Assembly: GCF_050916355.1 (NCBI RefSeq)
Contig: NZ_CP136946.1
Coordinates: 1,550,001-1,614,000 of the forward strand
Direction of reading: 5' to 3'
DNA: 64,000 bases
DNA from: Jeongeupia wiesaeckerbachi
GTDB taxonomy: Bacteria > Pseudomonadota > Gammaproteobacteria > Burkholderiales > Chitinibacteraceae
Position numbers and translations under genes: made by a program. Under the pieces are notes generated by a model, which saw only the letters and a list, made by a program, of their open reading frames with translations, did no database searches and was not told the origin of the DNA. Numbering within the stretch: the stretch's first letter is position 1; every line of letters begins with the position of its first letter. This document shows positions 17,447 through 25,416 of this stretch, in pieces.

Positions 17447-17463
17447 TGGCATGGAGCCTGCAT
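17447..17463 (+). promoter_or_regulatory. Sigma54 promoter of Fap-like locus 1, second transcript
   Basis: TGGCATG-GAGC-CTGCAT: GG at 17448 and GC at 17460 with 12-base spacing, and two departures from TGGCACG-N4-TTGCW. It would start a transcript of FapC-like copy 2, the C39 peptidase and the FapE-like gene. Confidence 0.72.
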
Positions 17464-17807
17464 TGAAGTGCACAAGCGAAGGGAACGGAAGCCGATCCAG
17501 TCACTAGTCCAGGCCGCTGTTGAACTCACCCGTCCGGTTACACGGGCCTCCAGCAGGAGAGGGTGGTCACAAGCCCGGATGGCGAACCCGGTACCGTACC
17601 CGCCCTTCAAGGGGCGCCAAAGTTACTGCCAGGTGCTGGACCGACCAGCAGTACACCGATCAACCAGATGGCGAGTATTTCAAACCATCCAGAGTTGCGC
17701 CAACAACGTTGCGCCAGCCGCCATCAGGTTCTTAGCGGCCACCAGTCAGATCAGGCCGCAGTGCTTTAGTCCATGAAGTACTTATTGCAGTCTTGAGGAG
17801 AAGCAAA
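17464..17807 (+). other. Leader of FapC-like copy 2, possibly a decayed gene remnant
   Basis: A 344-base untranslated stretch where transcript 1 carries two genes. It has short resemblance to the gene at 15137 (GATCAACCAGATGGCGAG here against AATCAACCAGGTGGCGGG there, within ~18 bases), but no open repeat protein. The last 50 bases (from CCATGAAGTACTTATT) are almost identical to those before copy 1. This suggests the whole promoter-to-fapC unit was duplicated and the front genes then decayed. Confidence 0.4.
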
Positions 17808-18689
17808 ATGAAAGCCCTGAAACTCACCGCAGTCGCCCTGGCCCTTGCCGGTATGTCGAGCGTTGCGTTCGCAGAAGCGGACCTGGATCTTGATGCCGCA
17901 CTCAAGGTTTCGCTGATCGCTGACGTCACCGGCACTGCCGATCTGATGGTCAATACCTTCACCAACAGCGATACCACGGTCAATGCACATGTGGTTGGCG
18001 TCGGCGTACTCGGCGGTGCTCTCGTCGTCGGCACGACAGCCGCCGATGCCACGGTCAACGCCGTGCAGAAGAGCATCGACAACAACAGCCTGGTCATCGG
18101 CAGCTCGGCGTCTGCCGTGACCCTGTCGGGTGTTGGCGTGCTTGGCAATATGGGCATGAACGATGCCGCCGGTAGCGGCAACCAGCAGGCCAACACCCTG
18201 TCGATTGCCACGACCAATAGCGGCGCGACCCTGGGCGGCATCGCCCTGCCGTTCCCGCTGCCGCCCATCCTTGGCATCCCGGCCATCGGTGTCGCCACCG
18301 CCGACGTGAACTACGAGCAGAACAGCGAGCTGAACGACACCTTCGTGTTCGGCCTGCTGCCGGTGCTGCCGAATGCCACTTCGGCGATTACCGGCAGCGT
18401 CGTCGGCTTCGCCGGCAACGGCGGTGTCAACTCGGCGGCCGGCGTGGGCAACCAGCAAGGCAACTACGCAGCCATCGCCTCGGTCAACCATGGCGCCCTC
18501 GCCGTGGCCAGCTCGGGTGGTCTGCAGCTGAGCGACCACAACGATACGCTGCAAGGCGTGTTCCTCGACAACGTGTCGGCAATCACGGCGTCGGTGCTGT
18601 TGACTGCCGGCAATATCGGGGTGAACTCGGCGGCCGGTGTCGGCAACCAACAGGTCAACACCTTGGCGATTGCTTCGGCCTACCAATAA
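17808..18689 (+). CDS. FapB/FapC-like repeat protein, copy 2
   Basis: A 293-residue secreted paralogue of the protein at 15828, with signal peptide MKALKLTAVALALAGMSSVA and the same three GxNxAAGxGNQQxN repeats. Differences concentrate in about residues 25-110; the rest is near identical at protein and DNA level, showing recent duplication or gene conversion. SD GAGGAG and the leader are shared with copy 1. It heads a separate sigma54 transcript and is followed by a hairpin lacking a T-run, so transcription should continue into the peptidase. Having two subunits with diverged N-termini parallels FapB and FapC of Pseudomonas, where one nucleates and the other forms the fibre; which does which cannot be told. 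Confidence 0.82.
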   Translation: MKALKLTAVALALAGMSSVAFAEADLDLDAALKVSLIADVTGTADLMVNTFTNSDTTVNAHVVGVGVLGGALVVGTTAADATVNAVQKSIDNNSLVIGSSASAVTLSGVGVLGNMGMNDAAGSGNQQANTLSIATTNSGATLGGIALPFPLPPILGIPAIGVATADVNYEQNSELNDTFVFGLLPVLPNATSAITGSVVGFAGNGGVNSAAGVGNQQGNYAAIASVNHGALAVASSGGLQLSDHNDTLQGVFLDNVSAITASVLLTAGNIGVNSAAGVGNQQVNTLAIASAYQ

Positions 18690-18707
18690 GCGCGCAGGGA
18701 GGATGGG

Positions 18708-18733
18708 ATGCGGGGGCGGCAACGCCTCCGCAT
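18708..18733 (+). other. Hairpin between FapC-like copy 2 and the C39 peptidase
   Basis: Stem ATGCGGGGGCG/CGCCTCCGCAT (11 bp, one G-U pair) with loop GCAA, followed by TCTGCTC instead of a T-run. It is the positional homologue of the terminator at 16725-16756 and probably permits readthrough, perhaps stabilising the upstream mRNA. Confidence 0.65.
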
Positions 18734-18743
18734 TCTGCTCATC

Positions 18744-19424
18744 ATGAAAACATCGCTGATCGCTATCCTGCTTTTCGCCAGCCTGGGTGCCGGCGCTGCG
18801 GACATGCCGGTGCCGGGTTTTACTGGCGACATCCGGCCGCAGCTTCGCGCCAAGAGCCTGCGCGAAATCCGCTTTACCAACGTCGTCGAACAAAAAACCG
18901 ACTTCAGTTGTGGTGCCGCTACGCTGGCCACGGTGCTGCGTTACGCCTACGGGCTGGATGCGCCGGAAGAGGTCGTGCTCAAGGGCATGATCAGCGAAAC
19001 CAACGAAGAAACGGTGCGCAAACTGGGTTTCTCGATGCTCGACATGAAGCGTTATGTCGAAGCGCTCGGATTCCGCAGCAAGGGTTACAAACTGCAGCCC
19101 GAAGCGCTGCAGTCGTTGAAGATCCCGGCGATTACGCTGCTGGACACCAACGGTTACAAGCATTTTGTCGTGATCCGCAAAGCCACGGCCACCACGGTCT
19201 ATCTGGCCGATCCGTCGGTGGGCAACCGCGAAGTCAGCATGGAAGAGTTTGTGCCGCAGTGGAGCGGCGTGCTGCTGGCCGTGGTCGGGCATGGTTATCG
19301 GGTCGATAACCCGCTGATCCGGATTACGCCGCGGCTCTCGGCCAGGGCCGGCATCAACACCGTGCAACCGGTGCCGACAGCCGATTTGATCGAGTACGGC
19401 TTCATGCACAGCGACTTTTTCTGA
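18744..19424 (+). CDS. fapD: C39-family cysteine peptidase, FapD-like
   Basis: Stand-alone periplasmic peptidase of the bacteriocin-processing C39 type, as found in Fap operons where FapD is required for assembly. The 226-residue precursor has a signal peptide (MKTSLIAILLFASLGAGA). The catalytic Cys lies in QKTDFSCGAATLATVLRYAY, the His in NGYKHFVVIRK and the third active-site residue in YLADPSVGNRE. No ABC transporter domain is attached. I place the start at 18744 because of the clean signal peptide. The ATG at 18708 has a better SD (AGGGAGG), but its codon lies in a hairpin stem derived from a terminator. Confidence 0.88.
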   Translation: MKTSLIAILLFASLGAGAADMPVPGFTGDIRPQLRAKSLREIRFTNVVEQKTDFSCGAATLATVLRYAYGLDAPEEVVLKGMISETNEETVRKLGFSMLDMKRYVEALGFRSKGYKLQPEALQSLKIPAITLLDTNGYKHFVVIRKATATTVYLADPSVGNREVSMEEFVPQWSGVLLAVVGHGYRVDNPLIRITPRLSARAGINTVQPVPTADLIEYGFMHSDFF

Positions 19425-19448
19425 TTCCGGTCGGAAAGCGAGGGCATT

Positions 19449-20141
19449 ATGGACAAGCGTTACTGGCTGGGCATCATCGCTGCTTCCGCGATGGCGCCCT
19501 TATTTGCGGCGCCACCCACCGCCAGCCCGCTGGCGTTTTCGGCGCTGGACGATCAAGCCCTGTCCGAGCTGCGCGGGCGCTACATCAATGCCGGAGAAGT
19601 CTTGCACTTCGGCGTGCAGCTGGCCTCGGTCTGGACCCGGCCTGATGGTTCGCGCATCGGCGGGGCCGTGGCGCTGGATATCGGTCCGGACCGCTCGCTG
19701 ACGGTGAGCCGCTATCAGTTGAACGACGCCTCCAAAGGCGCCGTCAGCGGCGCCGCTGGCGTGGCGCAACCGGTCGATGTCAAGGGCGTGGCGCAGCTGA
19801 ATCAGGTTGCCGGCAGTGGCAACGTGGCCAACAATCTGGCGCAGATTCACCTGGCCGAAGGCGCGGTCAGTGCGGCGCCGTCGGCGGCCGAGGGCTGGCA
19901 GATCGTGCCGACGCTGGTGCCGGAGATCGGCGATGCGTTGACGCTCTCGGTGAGTGGCGGCCTGGCCGGCGTCGCATCGCAATCGATCGGCGGCGGCAAG
20001 CTGTCGCAGGTGTCGATGATCAAGGGCAACGGGATGACCGTGAATAACGCGATGCAGATCGTCATCGGCCTGAAGCCCGGCGCGATCGGCCGGAATGCCG
20101 GGGACAACTGGATACCGTCGTTGATGCAAGGATTGCGCTAA
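19449..20141 (+). CDS. FapE-like secreted protein
   Basis: A 230-residue exported protein with signal peptide (MDKRYWLGIIAASAMAPLFA). The N-terminal domain begins with the motif ALSELRGRYINAGEVLHFGV (about residues 37-56), followed by a repeat-like unit GVAQLNQVAGSGNVANNLAQ near 117. The C-terminal part includes LSQVSMIKGNGMTVNNAMQI. A related LTEIR-type motif occurs in the second locus at 34631. It directly follows fapD (24-base gap), the place of FapE in Pseudomonas. Assignment as FapE is by position and general character, not by a specific motif. Confidence 0.72.
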   Translation: MDKRYWLGIIAASAMAPLFAAPPTASPLAFSALDDQALSELRGRYINAGEVLHFGVQLASVWTRPDGSRIGGAVALDIGPDRSLTVSRYQLNDASKGAVSGAAGVAQPVDVKGVAQLNQVAGSGNVANNLAQIHLAEGAVSAAPSAAEGWQIVPTLVPEIGDALTLSVSGGLAGVASQSIGGGKLSQVSMIKGNGMTVNNAMQIVIGLKPGAIGRNAGDNWIPSLMQGLR

Positions 20142-20166
20142 ACCTGCGCTGAACCGAAGAAGGGGG

Positions 20167-21576
20167 CTATTGCCCGGCCCCTTCCTCGGCTTCGTCACCT
20201 TCGTGGGGCGCGCCAAGCGCCTCACTGGCTTCGCCCCCCTCGGCGGCCAGCGGAACGCCGAGGTGCCGCTGCATCAGCCGATAAAACGTGGCCCGCGATA
20301 CGCCCAGCTCCTGCGCCGCCTTGACGTTGCTGCCGTTGTGGAGCGCCAGCGCCATGCGCACCGCGTCCCGTTCGGCTTCCTTGCGGACCTTTTCCAGCGT
20401 CCTACCTTCGAATGGTGCGCTCGGATTCAGTCCCATGTCCTGCGGCTTGATGTTCCGGCTGCTGGCCATCACCAGTCCCTGACAGATCCGGTTGGTCAGT
20501 TCGCGCACATTCCCCGGCCATGAATAGCTGACCATGGCGCGGCCCGCTTCGGTCGAGAGCCGCTTGCGTGGTACCCCGAGCCGGCCCGCGTGGAAGTCGA
20601 GCAGGTAGTGGGCGATCGGCAGGATATCGCTATGCCGTTCGCGCAACGGTGGCAAGTGCAGGCGGCAGACGTTGAGACGGTAGAACAAGTCCTCGCGAAA
20701 GCGCCCCAGTGCAATCGCCTTCGGCAGATCGACGTGGGTTGCCGAAATGACCCGGGCGTTGACGGCGATCGAGGTATTGCCGCCGACGCGATCGATGATG
20801 CCCTCTTGCAGGAAGCGCAGCAGGTTGACCTGGGTGTCGAAGGTCATGTCACCGATTTCATCGAGGAAGAGCGTGCCCTTGTTGGCCGCTTCGACACGAC
20901 CGATGCGCTTTTCCGATGCGCCGGTGAACGCGCCGCGTTCGTGACCGAACAGCTCCGATTGCACCAGGTTGGCCGGCAGGCTGCCACAGTTGACCGCGAC
21001 GAACGAGGCGTCCGAACGCGGCGACTGCTGGTGCAGCGCCCGGGCGATCAATTCCTTGCCGGTGCCGGATTCGCCACTGATCAGCACGTTGACGTCGGTC
21101 GGTGCGATCTTGCGAATGTCCCGGCGGATGCGCTGGATGCTTGGATGCTCGCCGATGATTTCGCTCTGGACTTCATCCTCGTTGGTTTGCTGACTGCGAT
21201 GCAGCGTCACCATGCCGTGGGCACGGCCGAGCGTGACGATGAGTACGCCGGGGTTCACCGGCAGACTGTGATAGTCGTAGCAGAATTCGTCGATGAAACG
21301 TGCGACGACGGGGCTGCCGACCAGACGCTGCTCGACCAGCAGGATCCAGGCAAGGTCGTGCTTGGCGAAGTGGGGTGCAAGTTTGCTGAGCTTGGGCAGC
21401 AATTGTTCGTCGACATAAATCAGGCCTGCCGTTGCGTTACCGACATGGCGCACCCCGGCGAGCCGCTGAACATCCGGAATGTGCATCACCTGCCAGCCCG
21501 ACGCGCTCAGCACCGAGTGCCACGGCTCTTTGACGCTGCCCCCGACTTGGAACAGGAATTTGTCTGCGATGCTCAC
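20167..21576 (-). CDS. Sigma54-dependent activator of Fap-like locus 1, VpsR-like
   Basis: Enhancer-binding protein of 469 residues. The N-terminal domain (about 1-145) is not a normal receiver; it contains FCYDYHSLP, which recalls the VpsR family, whose members respond to c-di-GMP. The AAA+ domain has Walker A GESGTGKE, the sigma54-contacting GAFTGA loop and Walker B GTLFLDEIGD; a Fis-type helix-turn-helix follows (VKAAQELGVSRATFYRLMQ). The tail is Glu/Gly-rich. It lies 43 bases downstream of the barrel gene in the same direction, so both are likely one transcript. It is inferred to bind the paired inverted repeats upstream of 14609 and 17447. Confidence 0.88.
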   Translation of the reverse strand: MSIADKFLFQVGGSVKEPWHSVLSASGWQVMHIPDVQRLAGVRHVGNATAGLIYVDEQLLPKLSKLAPHFAKHDLAWILLVEQRLVGSPVVARFIDEFCYDYHSLPVNPGVLIVTLGRAHGMVTLHRSQQTNEDEVQSEIIGEHPSIQRIRRDIRKIAPTDVNVLISGESGTGKELIARALHQQSPRSDASFVAVNCGSLPANLVQSELFGHERGAFTGASEKRIGRVEAANKGTLFLDEIGDMTFDTQVNLLRFLQEGIIDRVGGNTSIAVNARVISATHVDLPKAIALGRFREDLFYRLNVCRLHLPPLRERHSDILPIAHYLLDFHAGRLGVPRKRLSTEAGRAMVSYSWPGNVRELTNRICQGLVMASSRNIKPQDMGLNPSAPFEGRTLEKVRKEAERDAVRMALALHNGSNVKAAQELGVSRATFYRLMQRHLGVPLAAEGGEASEALGAPHEGDEAEEGAGQ

Positions 21577-21619
21577 GCTGTCTCTCCTTGGTGCTGCGTA
21601 CTGCGGGCCGGGCTGACGG

Positions 21620-22957
21620 CTAGAAGTTGTACGGCATCTTCACCGAGACAGCGTAGTTCGCCGCTTCCGGGGTCAGGCCGATGGCCAGATTAGGGATGAC
21701 AGACAGGTTTTTGTTGATCGCATAGGTCATGCCGACGTTGAAGTTGGCGACATTGGCATCGCTGCCGGTGACGTCGTTCCACGGGCCGCCTTCGGAGCGG
21801 ACGCGGCTCTTGCTGACCAACTGCTGCGAGTAGGACAAACCGAGGCTGAGTTTCTCGTTGAGCGCGAAGGCCGTGCCAGCGCCGAACTGGATGCTGCTGC
21901 CCTGTTGCACTTCGCCGGGCTGCGTGGTGTCGATGTTCGAGCTGATGTCGTCGTAGCTGTTCTTGAAGTAGTAGGTGTAACCGATATTGGCGAAGATCAC
22001 CGCCGGATCGACCGTTTTCACCACCGCAAGGCCACCGGTGAGACCCCAGGCGCCGTTGCCGGTCGGCAGCTCGGTCGGGATCATCAGGTTGCCGTTGCTG
22101 TTTTCGACTTCCTTGAGCTTGATGCCGTAGGGCTCCTTGCCCGTCGGCGTGCGCAGGTTCAGGCTGATCGTCGTATCCGGAATCTCCAGCGTTTCCTGGA
22201 AGAGTTTGTAGGCGACGCCGACGCTGACGTCGCCGAGTTGCGGCGAACGCGAGGTCGAGCCTTCCGATACCGATGTGCCTGCGCCGCCGGCACCGCCCGA
22301 GAAGTAATTGGCCTCGCGCGCGACGATCGGTGCATTGATCTCGAACTGCCAGCGCGGTGTGGGCGACCAGCGGCCGGTCAGATCCAGCGTATAGGTGTCC
22401 TGTTTGGTCCGATCGAGGTTGATGTTGCCAAGGAAAATCGAATCCAGTGCCAGAAAGCCACTGAGTTTCAGTTCGCGTGTATCGAAGTGGCTGTAGGTCA
22501 GGCCGGCTTCGAAGGAGTAACGGCTGGATGAGTTGAAGCCGCTGGCGGTCTGGTAAATGTCTTCCACGCTTTTGGGCGCATCGCCGGACGTTTTGCTGTC
22601 GGGGGCGGGAGGCAGCGGCGGCAGCACCGGGCGTGGCGCTGCCACTGCGGCCGGCGCTGCATTCTGCGCGGTCTGGTTGCTGGCAACGACGATCGGTGCC
22701 GTCGGGCTGCGAGCGACCTGTGCAGCAGCCGGCGCTGCGGCGCCGCCGAGCTTGCTGTTCAGTTCGCCGACCATTTTCTGCAACGACTGGATCTGGTTTT
22801 CCAGTGCGGCCAGCTTGGCGGCCTGCTGCTGATTGGATTGCTTGAGCAGCTCGATCTGCGTCTTGGGTTTGGGCTTGGCAGGGGGCGGGGCGGCGAAAGC
22901 AAGCTGGCACGAGAAAGCCATGACCGTGAGCGGCACGGCGCAGATGCGTTGGTCCAT
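21620..22957 (-). CDS. fapF: FapF-like outer-membrane secretion barrel
   Basis: Outer-membrane beta-barrel expected to export fibre subunits. From the ATG at 22957 (AGGAACGCAT upstream) it is 445 residues with signal peptide MDQRICAVPLTVMAFSCQLA. A coiled coil follows (about 33-75, IELLKQSNQQQAAKLAALEN and onward) and an Ala/Pro linker, as in FapF, where the N-terminal coiled coil trimerises and gates the pore. The remainder is an amphipathic beta-barrel of the MetA-pathway/transporter type ending in Phe (VKMPYNF), the usual BAM signal. A longer frame to 23044 adds a non-signal leader. No sigma54 site with correct spacing is seen upstream. Confidence 0.83.
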   Translation of the reverse strand: MDQRICAVPLTVMAFSCQLAFAAPPPAKPKPKTQIELLKQSNQQQAAKLAALENQIQSLQKMVGELNSKLGGAAAPAAAQVARSPTAPIVVASNQTAQNAAPAAVAAPRPVLPPLPPAPDSKTSGDAPKSVEDIYQTASGFNSSSRYSFEAGLTYSHFDTRELKLSGFLALDSIFLGNINLDRTKQDTYTLDLTGRWSPTPRWQFEINAPIVAREANYFSGGAGGAGTSVSEGSTSRSPQLGDVSVGVAYKLFQETLEIPDTTISLNLRTPTGKEPYGIKLKEVENSNGNLMIPTELPTGNGAWGLTGGLAVVKTVDPAVIFANIGYTYYFKNSYDDISSNIDTTQPGEVQQGSSIQFGAGTAFALNEKLSLGLSYSQQLVSKSRVRSEGGPWNDVTGSDANVANFNVGMTYAINKNLSVIPNLAIGLTPEAANYAVSVKMPYNF

Positions 22958-23138
22958 ATGCGTTCCTGAGCGAGGGTCGACTGATGGGACACATCGCATC
23001 CGGCGGTTACTGACTGAGAATACTGCAACAATCAGTGGCCGCACCGTGCTTTTGTTTGCATGAAAACAGCTAGTCCCTTTCGTTTATCTATAGCAGGACT
23101 TTCCATATGGAAAAATAAAAGCCGCTTTCCGTCCGCGT

Positions 23139-23170
23139 AAAAAAGCCGCCCGGTGTGCCCGGACGGCTTT
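23139..23170 (-). terminator. Terminator of the amino-acid permease gene
   Basis: On the minus strand the stem AAAGCCGTCCGGG / CCGGGCGGCTTTTTT with a short CACA loop ends in a T-run. It lies 19 bases after the permease stop. Confidence 0.75.
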
Positions 23171-23188
23171 GGTGCGGCGTAGGTCGCG

Positions 23189-24586
23189 TTAGCGTGGGTG
23201 CAACAGCGAACGCCGGCGGGCGTAGCCGAAGTACACGATGAAACCGATACTCAGCCAGATGCCGAATGCCATCCAGGTAATCGACTGCAGATTGAGCATC
23301 AGGAACACACAGAAGCCCACCGCCAGCAGCGGTACGAACGGCACACCGGGGCAACGGAAGGCACGATGCAGGTCAGGTTTGGTCTTGCGCAGCACCAGTA
23401 CCGCGATCGAGATCAGCGTGAACGCGGCCAGCGTACCTATATTGATCAGCTCGGCCAGCACATTCAGCGGCACCAGCGCGGCAAACAGCGAGAAGACGGC
23501 GCCGATGAGCCAAGTGGTGACGAAGGGGGTCGAGAAGCGCGGGTGGATTTTCGACAGCACCGGCGGCAGCAGACCGTCGCGGCTCATCGCAAAGATCACC
23601 CGGCTTTGGCCGAAGGCCATCACCAGAATCACCGTGGTCATGCCGAGGATGGCGCCGAGGTCGATGAAACCGGCAACCCAGTTCTGTCCGGCGTACTGCA
23701 GCGCCAACGACACCGGGTGGTCGACGCCGGCGAACTTAGGATACGGGACAATCCCGGTCATGATCGCCGAGACGATCACGTACAGAACGGTGCAGACCGC
23801 CAGCGAACCGATGATGCCGATCGGCAAGTCGCGCTTGGGGTTCTTCACCTCCTCGGCGGCCGAGGTGACGGCGTCGAAGCCGATGAAGGCAAAGAACACC
23901 AGGGCGGCGGCACTGAAGACGCCGGAGAAACCGAAAGGCATGAACGGCGCCCAGTTCGCCGGTTTGACATAGCCTGCGCCGACGACGATGAACAGCAGCA
24001 CGATGCCGACCTTGATCGCGACCATCAGGTTGTTGAGCTTGGCAAAGCCTTGTACGCCGATCGACAGCAGCGCGGTAATCGCCAGCATGATCACAAAGGC
24101 AGGCAGGTTGAACAGCGTGGTCTGCCCGGGAATTGCGCCGGGGGCGGCGGTCAATACGGTCGGCAAATGCAGGCCGAATCCGCCGATCAGCGACTGGAAG
24201 TAACCCGACCAGCCGACCGAGACCGCCGATGCAGCCAGGCCGTACTCGAGCATCAGGTCCCAGCCGATCATCCACGCGACGATTTCGCCGAGCGTGGCAT
24301 AGGAGTAGGTGTAGACCGAGCCGGAGACCGGGATCGCCGAAGCGAATTCGGCATAGCACAGTGCGGCAAAGCCGCAGGCCATGGCCGCGATGACGAAGGA
24401 CAGCGTCAGTGCCGGGCCGGCGGTCAGCGCGCCGGTGCCGGTCAGCACGAAGATGCCGGTGCCGATGATGGCGCCGATGCCCATCAGCACGAGGTCGACA
24501 GGGCCGAGTACGCGTTTGAGGCCGCCGGTGTCGCTGGCGGTGGATGCGATCAGCGCATCGATATTCTTGGTACGGAAAAGACTCAT
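23189..24586 (-). CDS. APC-superfamily amino acid permease
   Basis: A 465-residue inner-membrane transporter with about 12 helices. The unwound TM1 signature GIGAIIGTGIFVLTG (residues 36-50) and PVSGSVYTYSYATLGEIVAW (TM3 region) are typical of the cationic amino acid transporter subgroup (YfnA-like). The substrate cannot be read from sequence. It is transcribed alone between the Fap-like locus and the acetyltransferase, with its own terminator. Confidence 0.9.
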   Translation of the reverse strand: MSLFRTKNIDALIASTASDTGGLKRVLGPVDLVLMGIGAIIGTGIFVLTGTGALTAGPALTLSFVIAAMACGFAALCYAEFASAIPVSGSVYTYSYATLGEIVAWMIGWDLMLEYGLAASAVSVGWSGYFQSLIGGFGLHLPTVLTAAPGAIPGQTTLFNLPAFVIMLAITALLSIGVQGFAKLNNLMVAIKVGIVLLFIVVGAGYVKPANWAPFMPFGFSGVFSAAALVFFAFIGFDAVTSAAEEVKNPKRDLPIGIIGSLAVCTVLYVIVSAIMTGIVPYPKFAGVDHPVSLALQYAGQNWVAGFIDLGAILGMTTVILVMAFGQSRVIFAMSRDGLLPPVLSKIHPRFSTPFVTTWLIGAVFSLFAALVPLNVLAELINIGTLAAFTLISIAVLVLRKTKPDLHRAFRCPGVPFVPLLAVGFCVFLMLNLQSITWMAFGIWLSIGFIVYFGYARRRSLLHPR

Positions 24587-24812
24587 GACGGGGGTGACTT
24601 CTGCAAGGGCGACGACCGCAGGCCGTAGCCCGGTGAACGGGAGCGATGGCAGAAACCCGGTAGGGTCGGTTGGGTCGACGTCGATGGCGCCGCGGGGTGG
24701 GCGGGCAAGGCGAAACGACCCCAGGGAGGGGTCGGCGGACTGTAAGTGTGTGTTGTAAGCCCGACCATTGGTGAAATCCCGCGGGTGTTATGCCGGTTTC
24801 ATGGCTGAACTG
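24587..24812. other. Intergenic region upstream of the permease
   Basis: 226 bases with no gene. It must hold the permease promoter; no strong -35/-10 pair or riboswitch fold was recognised. Confidence 0.4.
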
Positions 24813-25415
24813 TTACGGTCCCGTCTGGCCTGCCACGGCGGCCGCTTGCCATTCGTCGGCGCGAAGGGCGTACTCGACGACCGTTTCGATCCGCCCGTCG
24901 CGAACCGCAGCCTGGGTGCAGCCGACACGACGCATGCCGATCTTCTGCTGTACCCGGCCGGAGGCCGGATTACGGGCGAGGTGGCGACCGGCGAGGCAGC
25001 GAACGGCCAGTGTGCCGAACGCGAAATCGCGCACAGCCAGCGCGGCCTCCGAGGCGTAGCCGTGTCCCCAGTAGGCTTGGCCGAGCCAGAAGCCGAACTC
25101 GGGCGCGGTGTCGAGCGCTTGCAAGCCGATCGCGCCGATCAGCAGTCCGTTGTCGCGGCGGCGGATTGCCAGCGTGAGCGCCAGCCCTGCCGCCCAGAAT
25201 GGTTGCTGCTGGGCAATCCATGCGGCTGCGGCGCCATCCGGATAGGGATGGGGAATCGACGCGGTGGTATCGGCGACCTCGAAGACACCGGCCAGCACCT
25301 GTACCCGGGGTGCATCGATGTCGGTGAAGGCATCTAGGGAGAGGCGCGGGGTGTCGAGCTGTGGATACAGCTGTGCCCGGTATTTAGAACCTGCTGCGTG
25401 GGCAGCAGGGACCAC
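24813..25415 (-). CDS. GNAT-family N-acetyltransferase (RimJ/RimL-like)
   Basis: Acetyl-CoA-dependent acyltransferase of about 200 residues. The family opening LDTPRLSLDAF, the FGFWLGQAYWGHGYASEAA acetyl-CoA loop (Q/RxxGxG/A region) and NPASGRVQQKIGM are conserved. The substrate is unknown. The start is uncertain: the only plausible codon is a GTG at 25415, immediately behind the stop of the lipoprotein gene, and the first codons overlap a hairpin (25390-25409). An open frame continues further upstream but is antisense-like within the neighbouring gene. Confidence 0.8.
   Translation of the reverse strand: MVPAAHAAGSKYRAQLYPQLDTPRLSLDAFTDIDAPRVQVLAGVFEVADTTASIPHPYPDGAAAAWIAQQQPFWAAGLALTLAIRRRDNGLLIGAIGLQALDTAPEFGFWLGQAYWGHGYASEAALAVRDFAFGTLAVRCLAGRHLARNPASGRVQQKIGMRRVGCTQAAVRDGRIETVVEYALRADEWQAAAVAGQTGP
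25390..25409 (-). other. Hairpin at the lipoprotein/acetyltransferase junction
   Basis: A perfect 8-bp stem CCTGCTGC/GCAGCAGG with a 4-base loop, 8 bases after the lipoprotein stop. It lacks a T-run on the minus strand, so it is an attenuator or weak terminator at most. Confidence 0.5.
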
Positions 25416-25416
25416 C

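Noticed and set aside
17468..17776. A 102-codon plus-strand frame in the leader of FapC-like copy 2
   Set aside because: No signal peptide, no repeat, Arg/Cys/Gln-rich composition without family character, and no SD; treated as leader DNA.
17766..19409. A 547-codon minus-strand frame across FapC-like copy 2 and the peptidase
   Set aside because: The plus-strand genes have signal peptides, repeats and an active-site motif; a similar antisense frame occurs over copy 1, as expected from duplicated sequence.
18744..19424. C39 peptidase as part of a bacteriocin export system
   Set aside because: There is no ABC transporter domain and no double-glycine leader peptide gene nearby; the neighbours are Fap-type components.
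23025..23040. Sigma54-like box upstream of the locus 1 barrel gene on the minus strand
   Set aside because: GG-to-GC spacing is 14 rather than 12, and no 7-4-7 repeat lies nearby.
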